A stretch of DNA of 22,905 nucleotides from JBARRO01 sp049644265 (GCA_049644265.1 JBARRO010000106.1:1-22905); one strand, 5' to 3'; shown: positions 5,751 through 14,918, numbered from the stretch's first letter. Program-made: numbers and translations. Notes: generated by a model from the sequence alone, not told the origin.

Positions 5751-7115
5751 TCAGCCCAATGTCCTGATTTCAACCCGTGGAATCACGGCAGTCTTGGGAA
5801 TCAATGCGGGCCAATAGGAGACGACTTCGCTGGGTTTCGGCCTCCCGCCTGCGAATCCCGTGACAGATGGCGGCCCGGTCAGGATGAGCGGGGCGATCTC
5901 CTTGCCGAACCGTTCCACTGCATGATAATCCTGGCTGCGCACTCCGACGCGAAGGACCACTTCGTTCAAATCGTTCATACGACTGGCAATGGGTCCGTGC
6001 GACGAGTTGTATCCGATAAACTCACAGCGGATTTCTTCGAACTCCAGCTTCAAATCATCCAACCGCGTACGGAGCACCTGTTCCGCTTTCTGGGCTTTCT
6101 CAAGGGCTTCGGGCCAGGAGTAGGTCAGTGTGCCAACGCCGGTGTAACCGTCCAAATACGACATCGAAACCTTATAGGAATCCGTTGCTGGTCTTCCATG
6201 AACGCCATGAACTTTGACGCGGTCTTTTCCTGCATCGTCAAGCTGAATGGTTGTGAAATCCGCGATACAATCGGGCGTGATATACCTTTTCGGATCACCA
6301 ATTTCGTACAACAACTGCTCCTTGACGGTCTGCAAAGAGACAAGCCCGCCTGTGTTCTCATGCTTCGTGATGACGACTTCCCCGGTCGGATAGGCTTCGG
6401 CGATCGGAAATCCAATGTGGGCCATTTTGGGGACCGACCTCCAGTCTGCAGAAAAATTCCCACCACTCGCCTGTCCCCCGCATTCCAGAATATGGCCCGC
6501 GACTGTTCCTGCCGCCAGCTTATTCCAATCTTCCTTACCCCAACCAAACTCATGGATCATGGGAGCGAGCGTCAAACCTGTGTCGGTCGTCCTTCCCGTG
6601 ATAACGATCTGCGCCCCCTGCTTAAGCGCTTCAACAACCGGAAAGGCGCCGAAATACACGTTCGCGCTTTGGAGCCGTTCCCGGACCGTACTCAACGAAT
6701 CGTCCGTTTCCATGTTCTTGAGCGGAATCCCCGCAGTGTTCAGTTCATCGATGCGCTCAAGGATGTCGTCACCAAGAACAACACCGACCTTGAGGCTCTT
6801 GATTCCAAGCTTCCGTGCAGTCCCCAGGATCGCTTCGCTGCATCCGACGGGATTCACCCCTCCCCCGTTCGTCACAACCTTGATATTCTTTTCGACCAGG
6901 ACAGGAAGGATTTTCTCCATGAGCTCGATCAGGTCCGTTGCGTAGCCGAGCTTGGGGTCTTTTCGCTTCTGTTTCTGAAGGATGGACATCGTCACTTCGG
7001 CGAGGTAGTCCATCATCATATAATCCACCGGGCCCTTGGTCACCTGGTCGACCGGAGCGGTCAGCAGATCCCCCCAAAACCCCTGTCCCGACGCTATTCT
7101 GATTTTCTCTTTCAA
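5751..7115 (-). CDS. AtuA-family (DUF1446) protein
   Basis: This 454-residue protein starts KEKIRIASGQGFWGD and continues with DYMMMDYLAEVTM, VTNGGGVNPVGC, ITGRTTDTGLTLAPM and GHILECGGQASGGNF, all typical of the AtuA/DUF1446 family. In Pseudomonas, AtuA belongs to the acyclic terpene (citronellol/geraniol) utilisation cluster, but no other atu gene is here, so a terpene role should not be assumed. The start is TTG (7115), chosen because homologues begin just before the IRI-SG-GF motif. The frame is open farther upstream, but no better start is seen and no clear ribosome binding site is present. The gene is followed after four bases by the small AtuA-like partner. Confidence 0.85.
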   Translation of the reverse strand: MKEKIRIASGQGFWGDLLTAPVDQVTKGPVDYMMMDYLAEVTMSILQKQKRKDPKLGYATDLIELMEKILPVLVEKNIKVVTNGGGVNPVGCSEAILGTARKLGIKSLKVGVVLGDDILERIDELNTAGIPLKNMETDDSLSTVRERLQSANVYFGAFPVVEALKQGAQIVITGRTTDTGLTLAPMIHEFGWGKEDWNKLAAGTVAGHILECGGQASGGNFSADWRSVPKMAHIGFPIAEAYPTGEVVITKHENTGGLVSLQTVKEQLLYEIGDPKRYITPDCIADFTTIQLDDAGKDRVKVHGVHGRPATDSYKVSMSYLDGYTGVGTLTYSWPEALEKAQKAEQVLRTRLDDLKLEFEEIRCEFIGYNSSHGPIASRMNDLNEVVLRVGVRSQDYHAVERFGKEIAPLILTGPPSVTGFAGGRPKPSEVVSYWPALIPKTAVIPRVEIRTLG

Positions 7116-7147
7116 TTCTGTGGCACGTGCCGCAATGCGTCCTGTGG

Positions 7148-7729
7148 TTAGATCTTGAATCCCAGCGAGACGGCAAAGACTTCCTCCCGCCGCGACTCAG
7201 TACGATACGCCGGTGACTGGGGAGGTCCGACGATGAACCCGCCTCCGTTGTATTGATACTTGCGTTGCACCATGGTCAATCTTCCGCCGGAGAAAACCAC
7301 ATAGATTCGGCTTGCCCCCGGACCGATCGGAAAGTGGATCCCCGCACGCCACGCGTATGCATAATCCGGTGAGAATCCCGGAGGCCCATCGGCAGCAGCC
7401 TCCTCCTTGAACCAGGGTTTTCCAAAAACTCCCTGAAAGAATACAAACGAGATTGGATTAAGCGTGATACCGGCACCAACGCCGGGATGTGATACGCTCA
7501 GCACGGCATCCGAGCTGAGAAACGAACACACCTGGTAGCGGTATTCGAGCCCTATTCCCATTGTATTCAGACCAAGCTCAATTCTATGCGGTCTTGTTGG
7601 CTGACTCTGAACAGTATCCGACGTATCCACTGTCGCTTTTGTACTGTCGTACCCGGAAACGTCCTGGCAAAGGGCTATCGTCACCGAACAGATCGGGGTA
7701 AGTACATATCCCCGGATTCGCTTGTTCAG
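7148..7729 (-). CDS. Exported barrel-like hypothetical protein, probable CTG start
   Basis: I do not recognise a named family. From a GTG at 7684 the protein begins inside a hydrophobic segment. Extending the open frame upstream gives a basic start (L/M-NKRIRG), a hydrophobic stretch YVLTPICSVTIALC and a polar region: a plausible Sec signal peptide of about 22 residues. The only initiation-like codon at the right place is CTG (7729-7727), four bases after a perfect AGGAGG that overlaps the aspS stop. The mature part alternates hydrophobic and polar residues with many Gly and aromatics and ends AVSLGFKI, as in small outer-membrane barrels. With the CTG start it has 193 residues; if GTG is used, 178. 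It is cotranscribed with aspS. Confidence 0.6.
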   Translation of the reverse strand: MNKRIRGYVLTPICSVTIALCQDVSGYDSTKATVDTSDTVQSQPTRPHRIELGLNTMGIGLEYRYQVCSFLSSDAVLSVSHPGVGAGITLNPISFVFFQGVFGKPWFKEEAAADGPPGFSPDYAYAWRAGIHFPIGPGASRIYVVFSGGRLTMVQRKYQYNGGGFIVGPPQSPAYRTESRREEVFAVSLGFKI

Positions 7730-7733
7730 AGAG

Positions 7734-7739
7734 CCTCCT
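7734..7739 (-). promoter_or_regulatory. Ribosome binding site deciding the CTG start
   Basis: Minus-strand AGGAGG overlaps the TAG stop of aspS, and four bases (CTCT) separate it from CTG at 7729. No ATG, GTG or TTG stands within ribosome binding distance, which makes CTG the likely initiation codon of the exported protein. Confidence 0.5.
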
Positions 7740-9510
7740 ACTGAATCTTAATGTGGAGCTCCTTCAGCTGCTTCTCTTCAACATCGGACGGTGAATCATC
7801 CATCAGGGAAACTGCGCTTGCAGTCTTTGGGAATGCGATGACGTCCCGGATCGATTTCTCTCCGGCCATAATCATCAGCATGCGATCAAATCCGAACGCA
7901 ATGCCGCCATGAGGCGGGGCGCCATACTTGAACGCGTCCAGCATGAAGCCGAATTTCTTCTTTGCGGATTCCGGACTTATGCCGAGCAATCCAAACATCT
8001 TGCTTTGGAGCGCCGAATCATGAATCCTGATGCTTCCGCCGCCGATCTCGGTGCCGTTCAACACAAGGTCATACGCGCGTGCCCTGACCTTTTGAGGCTC
8101 GGAATCCAGAAGACCCACATCCTCGGGATTGGGGGAAGTAAACGGGTGATGCACAGCGACGAATCGTTTTTCTTCTTCACTGTATTCCAGCAGAGGAAAG
8201 TCCGTAACCCACAGGAAGCTCCACGCATCTTTTGGGACAAGACTCAGGCGTTCGGCCATCTCGAGACGAAGCGTGCCCAGGACCGTCAGCGCTTTCTGCC
8301 ACGGACCGGAGATGATGAGCACAAGGTCTTCGACTTTGGCCCCCAATGCCAACGCAATGGACTGCGCTTCCTCCTGCTTGACGAACTTCTCGACCGAGCA
8401 CTCAATTTTATCCGGTTGCATCTTGAGATAGACAAGTCCGCCGGCGCCAAGAGTTTTTACGAAGTCCGTTAATCCATCCAACTGATTGCGTTTGTACGTC
8501 GACAGGTTCGGAAGACAGATGCCCGCGACGATTCCTCCCCTGGCAACGGTCTCACTGAAAACCCGGAACCCGCTTTTCGCCACTGCCGCTGAACAATCCC
8601 TGATCTCGATGCCAAACCGCATGTCCGGCTTATCGCTTCCGAACCGCTCCATGGCTTCCTTGTATGTCAACCGGACAAACGGCAGCTGGACTGTCAGGCC
8701 GACGGTCTGTTTGAACAGGTCGGCAATCAAGCCTTCCGTCATCCGCATGACATCATGCTCGTCCACAAACGACATCTCAACGTCGATTTGCGTGAACTCG
8801 GGTTGCCTGTCGGCCCGATTGTCTTCGTCGCGAAAACACTTGACGATCTGGAAATACCGGTCGTAGCCCGCGACCATCAGAATCTGTTTGTAGGTTTGCG
8901 GCGATTGCGGCAGCGCGTAGAATTTCCCGCGGTGAAGACGGCTCGGAACAAGGTAGTCGCGTGCACCTTCCGGCGTGCTTTTCATCAGCACCGGTGTTTC
9001 AACTTCGATGAACCCGTTCCGGTCGAAATAGGACCGGGTCACCTGGTAGGCCCGGTGGCGCATGATCAGGTTCCGTTGCATGCGCGGCCTTCGCAGGTCG
9101 AGGTAACGGAATTTCAGCCGGATATCTTCGTTCACGTCAATCTCATCGACAATCTGAAACGGCGGCGTCTCGGCTTTGTTCAGGATCGACAGCTCCGTCA
9201 CATCGACATCAATTTCGCCCGTGAGGAGGTCTTTGTTTTCTGTCCCCTGCGGCCTTTTTACGACCGTCCCGCTCACGACAACGACGTATTCCGAGCGAAG
9301 CGCCTTCGCGGATTCGTATGTCTGTTCATGATGCTGCGGCGCAAAGACGACCTGCGTCTTACCATATCGGTCCCGCAGGTCGACAAAAATCACGCCTCCG
9401 AGATCCCGCCGGACGTCCACCCAGCCGGACAGGGTCACGGATTTGCCTATGTCCCCCATTCGGAGGTCGCCGCAGGTGTGCGTGCGTTTTCTGTATGTTG
9501 TTGGCGTCAT
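7738..9510 (-). CDS. aspS: Aspartyl-tRNA synthetase
   Basis: This is a 590-residue bacterial-type class IIb synthetase, the usual length. The N-terminal OB-fold (about 1-110) contains GWVDVRRDLGGVIFVDLRD. Class II motif 2 (FRDEDNRADRQPEFTQID) and motif 3 (GGIAFGFDRMLMIMAG) are clear, and a GAD insertion domain lies in between. A leucine in the RRDLGG position is what discriminating AspRS enzymes such as that of E. coli have; non-discriminating ones often carry histidine there, so this enzyme probably charges only tRNA-Asp (inference). The start is ATG at 9510; a TTG at 9558 would lie inside the trxA terminator. The exported-protein gene follows directly. Confidence 0.96.
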   Translation of the reverse strand: MTPTTYRKRTHTCGDLRMGDIGKSVTLSGWVDVRRDLGGVIFVDLRDRYGKTQVVFAPQHHEQTYESAKALRSEYVVVVSGTVVKRPQGTENKDLLTGEIDVDVTELSILNKAETPPFQIVDEIDVNEDIRLKFRYLDLRRPRMQRNLIMRHRAYQVTRSYFDRNGFIEVETPVLMKSTPEGARDYLVPSRLHRGKFYALPQSPQTYKQILMVAGYDRYFQIVKCFRDEDNRADRQPEFTQIDVEMSFVDEHDVMRMTEGLIADLFKQTVGLTVQLPFVRLTYKEAMERFGSDKPDMRFGIEIRDCSAAVAKSGFRVFSETVARGGIVAGICLPNLSTYKRNQLDGLTDFVKTLGAGGLVYLKMQPDKIECSVEKFVKQEEAQSIALALGAKVEDLVLIISGPWQKALTVLGTLRLEMAERLSLVPKDAWSFLWVTDFPLLEYSEEEKRFVAVHHPFTSPNPEDVGLLDSEPQKVRARAYDLVLNGTEIGGGSIRIHDSALQSKMFGLLGISPESAKKKFGFMLDAFKYGAPPHGGIAFGFDRMLMIMAGEKSIRDVIAFPKTASAVSLMDDSPSDVEEKQLKELHIKIQ

Positions 9511-9550
9511 AGATGCTGCTTGTGCAAGAGTGATTTTGGAGCGGGGGCCA

Positions 9551-9597
9551 GAAAACAAAAATGCGAGAATCCGACTTTCCGTCGGCCTTCTCGCATT
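9551..9597 (-). terminator. Intrinsic terminator after trxA
   Basis: A 10-bp stem AATGCGAGAA/TTCTCGCATT encloses an inner 5-bp stem CCGAC/GTCGG with a small loop. On the minus strand it is followed by TTTGTTTTC. It ends the dnaE-trxA unit 15 bases after the trxA stop and separates it from aspS. Confidence 0.9.
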
Positions 9598-9612
9598 GGG
9601 CTATTTCAGTCG

Positions 9613-9936
9613 TCAATTAAGATGTTTTGTGACTTTTTCTACCAACGTTCTCTTCGGTACTGCACCGACGATTTGTTCAACCACTCTTCCTCCCTTGAAG
9701 ATCAGCAATGTTGGAATGCTTCGAATGCCGAGCTGCATGGAAATCTGCTGGTTGGCATCAACGTCAACCTTCCCCACCTTGAGCCTGCCGTCGTATTCAT
9801 TTGCCAGTTCCTCGACGACGGGCCCAATCATTTTGCAGGGGCCACACCACTCCGCCCAAAAATCGACAAGCACAGGCTTGTCGGACTTCATCACCTCGTT
9901 TTGGAAAGTACTGTCGGTTACTTCAATCGCCTTCAT
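9613..9936 (-). CDS. trxA: Thioredoxin
   Basis: A 107-residue classic thioredoxin with WCGPC (redox cysteines 31 and 34), the conserved cis-proline at 75 (SIPTLL) and the usual fold length. It is a cytoplasmic general protein-disulfide reductant, working with thioredoxin reductase (not in the window). The start ATG has a strong AAGGAG site five bases upstream. It lies 20 bases after dnaE and is followed by a strong terminator, so it is the last gene of a dnaE-trxA unit. Confidence 0.96.
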   Translation of the reverse strand: MKAIEVTDSTFQNEVMKSDKPVLVDFWAEWCGPCKMIGPVVEELANEYDGRLKVGKVDVDANQQISMQLGIRSIPTLLIFKGGRVVEQIVGAVPKRTLVEKVTKHLN

Positions 9937-9956
9937 GCGTTCTCCTTACCATGGAT

Positions 9957-12900
9957 TCAACCCTGCAACCGGACGGACGTTGGTCCGAGGAGCTGTTTGA
10001 CTGCCGTCAGGAATTGCTGGTTGGGATCGATGACATATTTACGGGTTAAATATACTGAATTCCTCCCTAATCCGCCACCCGTCACATTCAGGTAACACTG
10101 GCATTTTCCGCGGTGGCGCTCCAACAACTTTCCCAACTCGATAATAGTTCCTTCATTCATGGCGTCGAGGTTGACGTTCAGCATGACGCTTTTCGCGAAG
10201 CGCTCCCGCACCTTGTCGATGGCGATCACCTCGTTGACGATCACTTTGATGGCTTCACTGCTGCCGTCATTTCTTCCGATGACCATGACGATCGAGCCCG
10301 CTTTCAGCAGCTCGGTGTATTTCTGGAACGGATCGGAGAACACGATGCATTCCGCTTTTCCCGAGAAGTCCTCGATGGTAACAAACGCCATGGTATTGCC
10401 GCGTTTGTCGATCTTCTTCTTGACGTCGGACACGATCCCGCACACCCGCACGGTCGCATTCGGCCTCACCGAAGCCGGATCGCCCAGTTTCGCGCTGGCG
10501 AAGGATTCAATTTCGTCCGCGTACTTGTTGAGCGGATGTCCGGACACGTAGAATCCCAGGACCGATTTTTCGTGCGCGAGTTTCTCCATCTCCCCCCACG
10601 GCTCGACAGGTCGCATGGACGGCTTGATCTGTAACTTCGCCACGGCGCCTTCGAAGAGACTCGACTGGCCGCGCCCCGCATGTTCCTGGGAATTCTGGCC
10701 GTAGGAAATCGCCCCTTCCACGGATGCGAAGAGCTGTGCCCTGTTCTCATGAAGAGAATCAAACGCGCCGGCCTGAATCAATCCTTCGATGGTTTTCTTG
10801 TTCGTCAATCGCAGGTCAACTCTTGCACAGAAATCGAAGATATCGTGAAATTTTCCTTTTTCACTCCTCGCCTTGACAATTTGTTCCACGGCGCTCACTC
10901 CGACGCCTTTGATCGCACTCAGGCCGAACCTGATACCCTTCGGAGTGACGACAAAGCTCACGCCGCTCTCGTTGACATCAGGAGGAAGAACCTGCATCCC
11001 AAGCTTGCGGCAATCCTCGATGAGGACGACGATCTTGTCGGTGTTGTCCATTTCCGACGAAAGCGTCGCCGCCATGTATTCCGCCGGATAGTGCGCCTTG
11101 AGGTACGCGGTTTGGTAGGCGAGCACAGAGTACGCGACGCTGTGGGATTTGTTGAACCCATATGAAGCAAATTTCTCGATCAAATCGAAAATCTCTCCGG
11201 CCGTTCGCCTGTCAACGCTGTTCGCGACAGCGCCTTCGACGAATTTCTTCTTTTGTTCCGCCATGAGGGTCTTATCCTTCTTTCCCATGGCCCGACGCAA
11301 CAAATCGGCTTGTGCAAGACTGAGACCGCCGATTTCGCTCGCGATTTTCATCACCTGTTCCTGATACACAATGACGCCGTACGTGTCCCGCAAAATTGCC
11401 TCCATCCTTGGATGCAGGTACGTAATCTTCTGCTTACCGTGTTTCCTGTCGATGAAGTCCGGAATGTTCTCCATCGGCCCGGGCCGGTACAATGCGTTCA
11501 TCGCGACCAGATCATTGATGGAGGACGGTTTGAGCTTCCGCAAATAGTCCTGCATGCCGGAGCTCTCAAACTGGAACAGAGCAACCGTCTGCCCTTTGGA
11601 GAACAAGTCGAGGGACTTGGCATCGCCGTCCGGAATCGTCGCGAGGTCGATCGATACGCCGTGGTCCTGGCGAATCATTTCAAGAGCATTGTCGATGACG
11701 GTCAACGTGCGGAGGCCGAGGAAATCCATTTTCAGAAGCCCTGCGTCTTCCAGGTCCTTCATGTTGTACTGCGTCATCAACTCGGTCTGAGGAGTTTTAT
11801 ACATCGGGACATAATCGCTGATATTTCCGGGTGCGATCACGACTCCTGCCGCATGCGTGGAGACGTTCCGGTTCATTCCTTCGAGCACCTTTGCCGTTTC
11901 AATCATCAGTTTGATTTTTTCGTCGGTGCTCTCCTTGACCCACCGGAGGTCCGGGATCGTATCCAGTGCTTCGGCAATCGGGGTAACTTTCCCGAGGACG
12001 ACGGGAATCTGTTTCGTGATCGAATCGATCGTGCTGAGTGGAATTCCGAGAACACGCCCTATGTCCTTCAGCACCGCGCGGGCAGACAATGTGCCAAACG
12101 TGACAATCTGCGCGACCGAATTCTCCCCGTACTTGTGCTTCACGTAATCGATGACCTTACTCCGCTTGTCGTCGGCAAAATCGATGTCGATATCCGGCAT
12201 GCTGATCCGGTCAGGATTCAGGAATCGTTCAAACAGGAGGTCGTATTGAAGGGGATCAATATCCGTTATGCCAAGCGCGTATGAGACAATGCTCCCCGCA
12301 GCGCTGCCACGACCAGGACCAACCCGTACCCCCATTTCACGGGCCGCGTTGATAAAGTCCTGCACGATCAGAAAATATCCCGCGTAACCCATTTTCTTGA
12401 TGACGTTCAATTCATGTGCCACACGCTGTTCGATTTCGGGGGTCCGTTGCGGATACCGTCGGCGGACTCCTTCCTGGGCCAGTTTGTCGAAATACTCGTT
12501 GGGAGAGCTTACACCGGCTTCCTTCGGGATCGGAAAATCGGGCATATGGTTCTGCTTGAGCTGCAATTCGAGATTGCATTTCTCAGCAATCTCCAGGGTG
12601 GATTTCACCGCCTCGGGGAAATCCCGGAATACCGTCACCATTTCATCCGAAGATTTGAAGTAAAGCTGGTCGGTTCCGTAGCGGAGCTGGCTGTAGTCGG
12701 AGGCGTTCATGCTGCTGGCATCGGGAATGTGCAGCATGATGTTATGGGGAATGGCGTGTTCCGGCTTGAGATAGTGGCAGTCGTTCGTCCCGACAATCTT
12801 CAACCCAAGTTCTTTTGCTATCCTGGGTACGTTGGTGAGGATGGATTTCTCCACCTCCATCCCATGGTTCTGGATCTCGAGATAAAAATCATCCCCAAAA

Positions 12901-13421
12901 ATATCTTTGTACACCGCCGCATACGCACGAGCCTCTTCATAGTTGTTGTTTACCAAATGGGCTCCAACGACTCCTCCGGGACATGCCGAAGTAGCTACCA
13001 GGCCTTCCTTGTATTGAGCGAGCAGTTCCGCATCGATACGCGGCTTGTAGTAATATCCTTCGGTGTGAGCGATGGTGCAGAGTTTAATGAGGTTTCTGTA
13101 GCCGATCTCGTTCTTGACGAGAAGAAGAATATGATGATAGATTCCCCTTCCCTGTCCACTGCTTCCTTTCTCCGATTGGAGTGATTTATCGAATCTGCTC
13201 CCCTTTGTTACAATGTATGCTTCACAACCGATAATCGGCTTTACGCCAGCTTTTTGGGCTTTTTTGTAGAATTCAATTGCCCCGAACAAAACTCCATGGT
13301 CGGACAGCGCGACCGCCGGCATCTTGTTTTCGACGGCAGCGTGCACCAACCCCGAGATGGTCGAAGCGCCGTCGAGCAGGCTGTAATGCGTATGGTTATG
13401 AAGATGAACGAATTCAGACAT
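9957..13421 (-). CDS. dnaE: DNA polymerase III alpha subunit
   Basis: This is a 1154-residue replicative polymerase of the DnaE1 type. An N-terminal PHP domain (about 1-200) keeps metal-ligand residues (HLHNHTHYSLLDG, then SDHG), so it may retain phosphoesterase activity, unlike the E. coli enzyme. The polymerase core follows, with the catalytic aspartates in PDIDIDFADDKR near residue 400. A tandem HhH region is seen around 830-930 and an OB-fold near 1010-1090 (TVRVCGIVSDVKKKID). The start chosen is the ATG giving MSEFVHLHNH; an upstream start would translate the heptamer array into a non-homologous NLQSSIYNFQFF extension. The leader is that array and has no ribosome binding site. Confidence 0.96.
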   Translation of the reverse strand: MSEFVHLHNHTHYSLLDGASTISGLVHAAVENKMPAVALSDHGVLFGAIEFYKKAQKAGVKPIIGCEAYIVTKGSRFDKSLQSEKGSSGQGRGIYHHILLLVKNEIGYRNLIKLCTIAHTEGYYYKPRIDAELLAQYKEGLVATSACPGGVVGAHLVNNNYEEARAYAAVYKDIFGDDFYLEIQNHGMEVEKSILTNVPRIAKELGLKIVGTNDCHYLKPEHAIPHNIMLHIPDASSMNASDYSQLRYGTDQLYFKSSDEMVTVFRDFPEAVKSTLEIAEKCNLELQLKQNHMPDFPIPKEAGVSSPNEYFDKLAQEGVRRRYPQRTPEIEQRVAHELNVIKKMGYAGYFLIVQDFINAAREMGVRVGPGRGSAAGSIVSYALGITDIDPLQYDLLFERFLNPDRISMPDIDIDFADDKRSKVIDYVKHKYGENSVAQIVTFGTLSARAVLKDIGRVLGIPLSTIDSITKQIPVVLGKVTPIAEALDTIPDLRWVKESTDEKIKLMIETAKVLEGMNRNVSTHAAGVVIAPGNISDYVPMYKTPQTELMTQYNMKDLEDAGLLKMDFLGLRTLTVIDNALEMIRQDHGVSIDLATIPDGDAKSLDLFSKGQTVALFQFESSGMQDYLRKLKPSSINDLVAMNALYRPGPMENIPDFIDRKHGKQKITYLHPRMEAILRDTYGVIVYQEQVMKIASEIGGLSLAQADLLRRAMGKKDKTLMAEQKKKFVEGAVANSVDRRTAGEIFDLIEKFASYGFNKSHSVAYSVLAYQTAYLKAHYPAEYMAATLSSEMDNTDKIVVLIEDCRKLGMQVLPPDVNESGVSFVVTPKGIRFGLSAIKGVGVSAVEQIVKARSEKGKFHDIFDFCARVDLRLTNKKTIEGLIQAGAFDSLHENRAQLFASVEGAISYGQNSQEHAGRGQSSLFEGAVAKLQIKPSMRPVEPWGEMEKLAHEKSVLGFYVSGHPLNKYADEIESFASAKLGDPASVRPNATVRVCGIVSDVKKKIDKRGNTMAFVTIEDFSGKAECIVFSDPFQKYTELLKAGSIVMVIGRNDGSSEAIKVIVNEVIAIDKVRERFAKSVMLNVNLDAMNEGTIIELGKLLERHRGKCQCYLNVTGGGLGRNSVYLTRKYVIDPNQQFLTAVKQLLGPTSVRLQG

Positions 13422-13424
13422 GAA

Positions 13425-13460
13425 GAACTGAAAATTGTAAATTGAAGATTGAAGATTCAA
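13425..13460. repeat. Heptamer array in the dnaE leader
   Basis: Seven-base units GAACTGA, AAATTGT, AAATTGA, AGATTGA, AGATTCA follow one another in register up to within a few bases of the dnaE start codon. It belongs to the same family as the arrays near 121-203 and 4944-5427, and occupies most of the 57-base gap between aldehyde dehydrogenase and dnaE. Confidence 0.65.
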
Positions 13461-13478
13461 AAGACTCTTGACACATTT

Positions 13479-14915
13479 TCAACTGCCCAGTACGAGGAGC
13501 TTGGGTTCCGTCATGGCCTCGATTGCGTAGCGGATCCCTTCCCTGCCGAATCCCGAGTCTTTCACTCCGCCGTAGGGCATATGATCGACACGGTACGAAG
13601 GCGTATCGTTGACGATAACAGCACCGGCTTCAATATTATTATACGCGTAGAGTATGTTCTTCAGGTCGTTGGAGAAAATTCCCGCCTGCAGTCCGAAGGT
13701 CGAGTCGTTCATCCCGGCAACAGCTTCTTCGATCGTCTTGAATGAGTGAAACGTCACCACAGGTCCAAATATTTCCTTCCGAAAAACATCGGACGTGATT
13801 TTCACGTGTTCCAGTACGGTAGGTTCAACAACGCGGCCGTTTCGGGTTCCCCCCGCAGCAATCGCAGCTCCGTCGGCAACCGATTCCCTAACCCATTGAG
13901 AAACCCGCTCCGATGCCTTGTCATCTATCAGCGGTCCGCAGACGGTTGTTGGATCGTTCGGATCACCATACTTCAACGACCGCACCTCCTCGAGGAATTT
14001 CTCGCGGAAGGTGTCATACAGATCCTTGTGCACATAGATCCGCTGTACTTTGATGCACACTTGTCCCGAATACAGAAAGGCCGCAGTGAGATTCTTCTTT
14101 ACCGCCTCGTCCAGGTTGGCAGTCCGGTCGATAATAACTCCCGCATTGCCGCCGAGTTCCAGAAGAACCTTCTTCTTCCCCGCCATCGATTTCAGTTTCC
14201 AGCCCACACCGGCGCTTCCCGTGAAGCTTAACATCTTGATCCGCTCGTCCGTCACAAGTGTTTGAGCGACCTCGTCACTACAGGGAAGGACGCTGAACGC
14301 CTCTCTCGGGTATCCTGAAGCCCCGATGATCTCCCCAAGTTCCAGCGCCGTCAGAGGAGCGTGCGAAGCCGGCTTGAGAATGAACGAATTCCCCGACGCG
14401 ATTGCGGGGGCAACTTTGTGAGCGACAAGGTTGAGCGGGTAATTGAACGGAGTGATACAAAGAATTACACCAAGGGGAAATCTTCGCACGATGCCGAATT
14501 TTCCTGCAGAAGCCCGGTTCAAATCGAGGGGCAGAACCTCACCCCCGATGCGCTTTGCTTCCTCCGCGGCGAGCTGAAACGTAAAGATCGCACGATCGAC
14601 CTCCACCCGGGACCACTGGATGGGCTTTCCGACTTCGGAGGTTATGAGGCGGGAGAACTCGTCCATTCGTTCCTTCAAACGTCCTGCAACAAATGAAAGG
14701 ATCTCGCTTCGTTCCAGACTGGAAAGCGCCCGGGTCCGCTCAAACCCCATAACCGCTTTCTCCACTGCTTCGTGGGCATCAGACTCGGAAGCAAGGAACA
14801 CCGTCCCCACCGGAAAACCATCCCAGGGACTATGAACAGATACTACCCGTTCGCTTGTTGGCGAAAGGTGTTTCCGCTCTCCTCCCAGGATAAAACCCTG
14901 AATGCCGCCTTGCAT
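13479..14915 (-). CDS. NAD(P)-dependent aldehyde dehydrogenase
   Basis: This is a 478-residue ALDH superfamily enzyme. The catalytic cysteine is C287 (SGQVCIKVQR), the general-base glutamate E253 (LLELGGNAG), the oxyanion asparagine N158 (ITPFNYP) and the cofactor-binding lysine K181 (LKPASHAP); the FTGSAGVG glycine motif is near 231. The SGQVC context with FNYPLNLVAHKVAPA resembles the lactaldehyde/GapN-like branch more than betaine- or retinal-type enzymes, but the substrate cannot be fixed. The ATG is three bases after the proS stop, so the two are cotranscribed. No metabolic partners are adjacent that would reveal the pathway. Confidence 0.88.
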   Translation of the reverse strand: MQGGIQGFILGGERKHLSPTSERVVSVHSPWDGFPVGTVFLASESDAHEAVEKAVMGFERTRALSSLERSEILSFVAGRLKERMDEFSRLITSEVGKPIQWSRVEVDRAIFTFQLAAEEAKRIGGEVLPLDLNRASAGKFGIVRRFPLGVILCITPFNYPLNLVAHKVAPAIASGNSFILKPASHAPLTALELGEIIGASGYPREAFSVLPCSDEVAQTLVTDERIKMLSFTGSAGVGWKLKSMAGKKKVLLELGGNAGVIIDRTANLDEAVKKNLTAAFLYSGQVCIKVQRIYVHKDLYDTFREKFLEEVRSLKYGDPNDPTTVCGPLIDDKASERVSQWVRESVADGAAIAAGGTRNGRVVEPTVLEHVKITSDVFRKEIFGPVVTFHSFKTIEEAVAGMNDSTFGLQAGIFSNDLKNILYAYNNIEAGAVIVNDTPSYRVDHMPYGGVKDSGFGREGIRYAIEAMTEPKLLVLGS

Positions 14916-14918
14916 CGA

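Noticed and set aside
5727..7151. Long plus-strand open frame of 474 codons
   Set aside because: It is the complement of the AtuA-family gene; its translation is low in recognisable motifs, and the minus-strand protein has clear family signatures.
9511..9558. Earlier TTG start for aspS
   Set aside because: It lies within the trxA terminator and adds 16 residues not found in AspRS enzymes; ATG at 9510 gives the standard length.
8755..10095. Plus-strand open frame spanning aspS, the terminator and trxA
   Set aside because: It crosses three minus-strand features with strong independent evidence and shows no motif of its own.
13422..13460. Earlier start for dnaE
   Set aside because: The extension would be translated from the heptamer array, and the PHP domain of homologues begins at the ATG at 13421.
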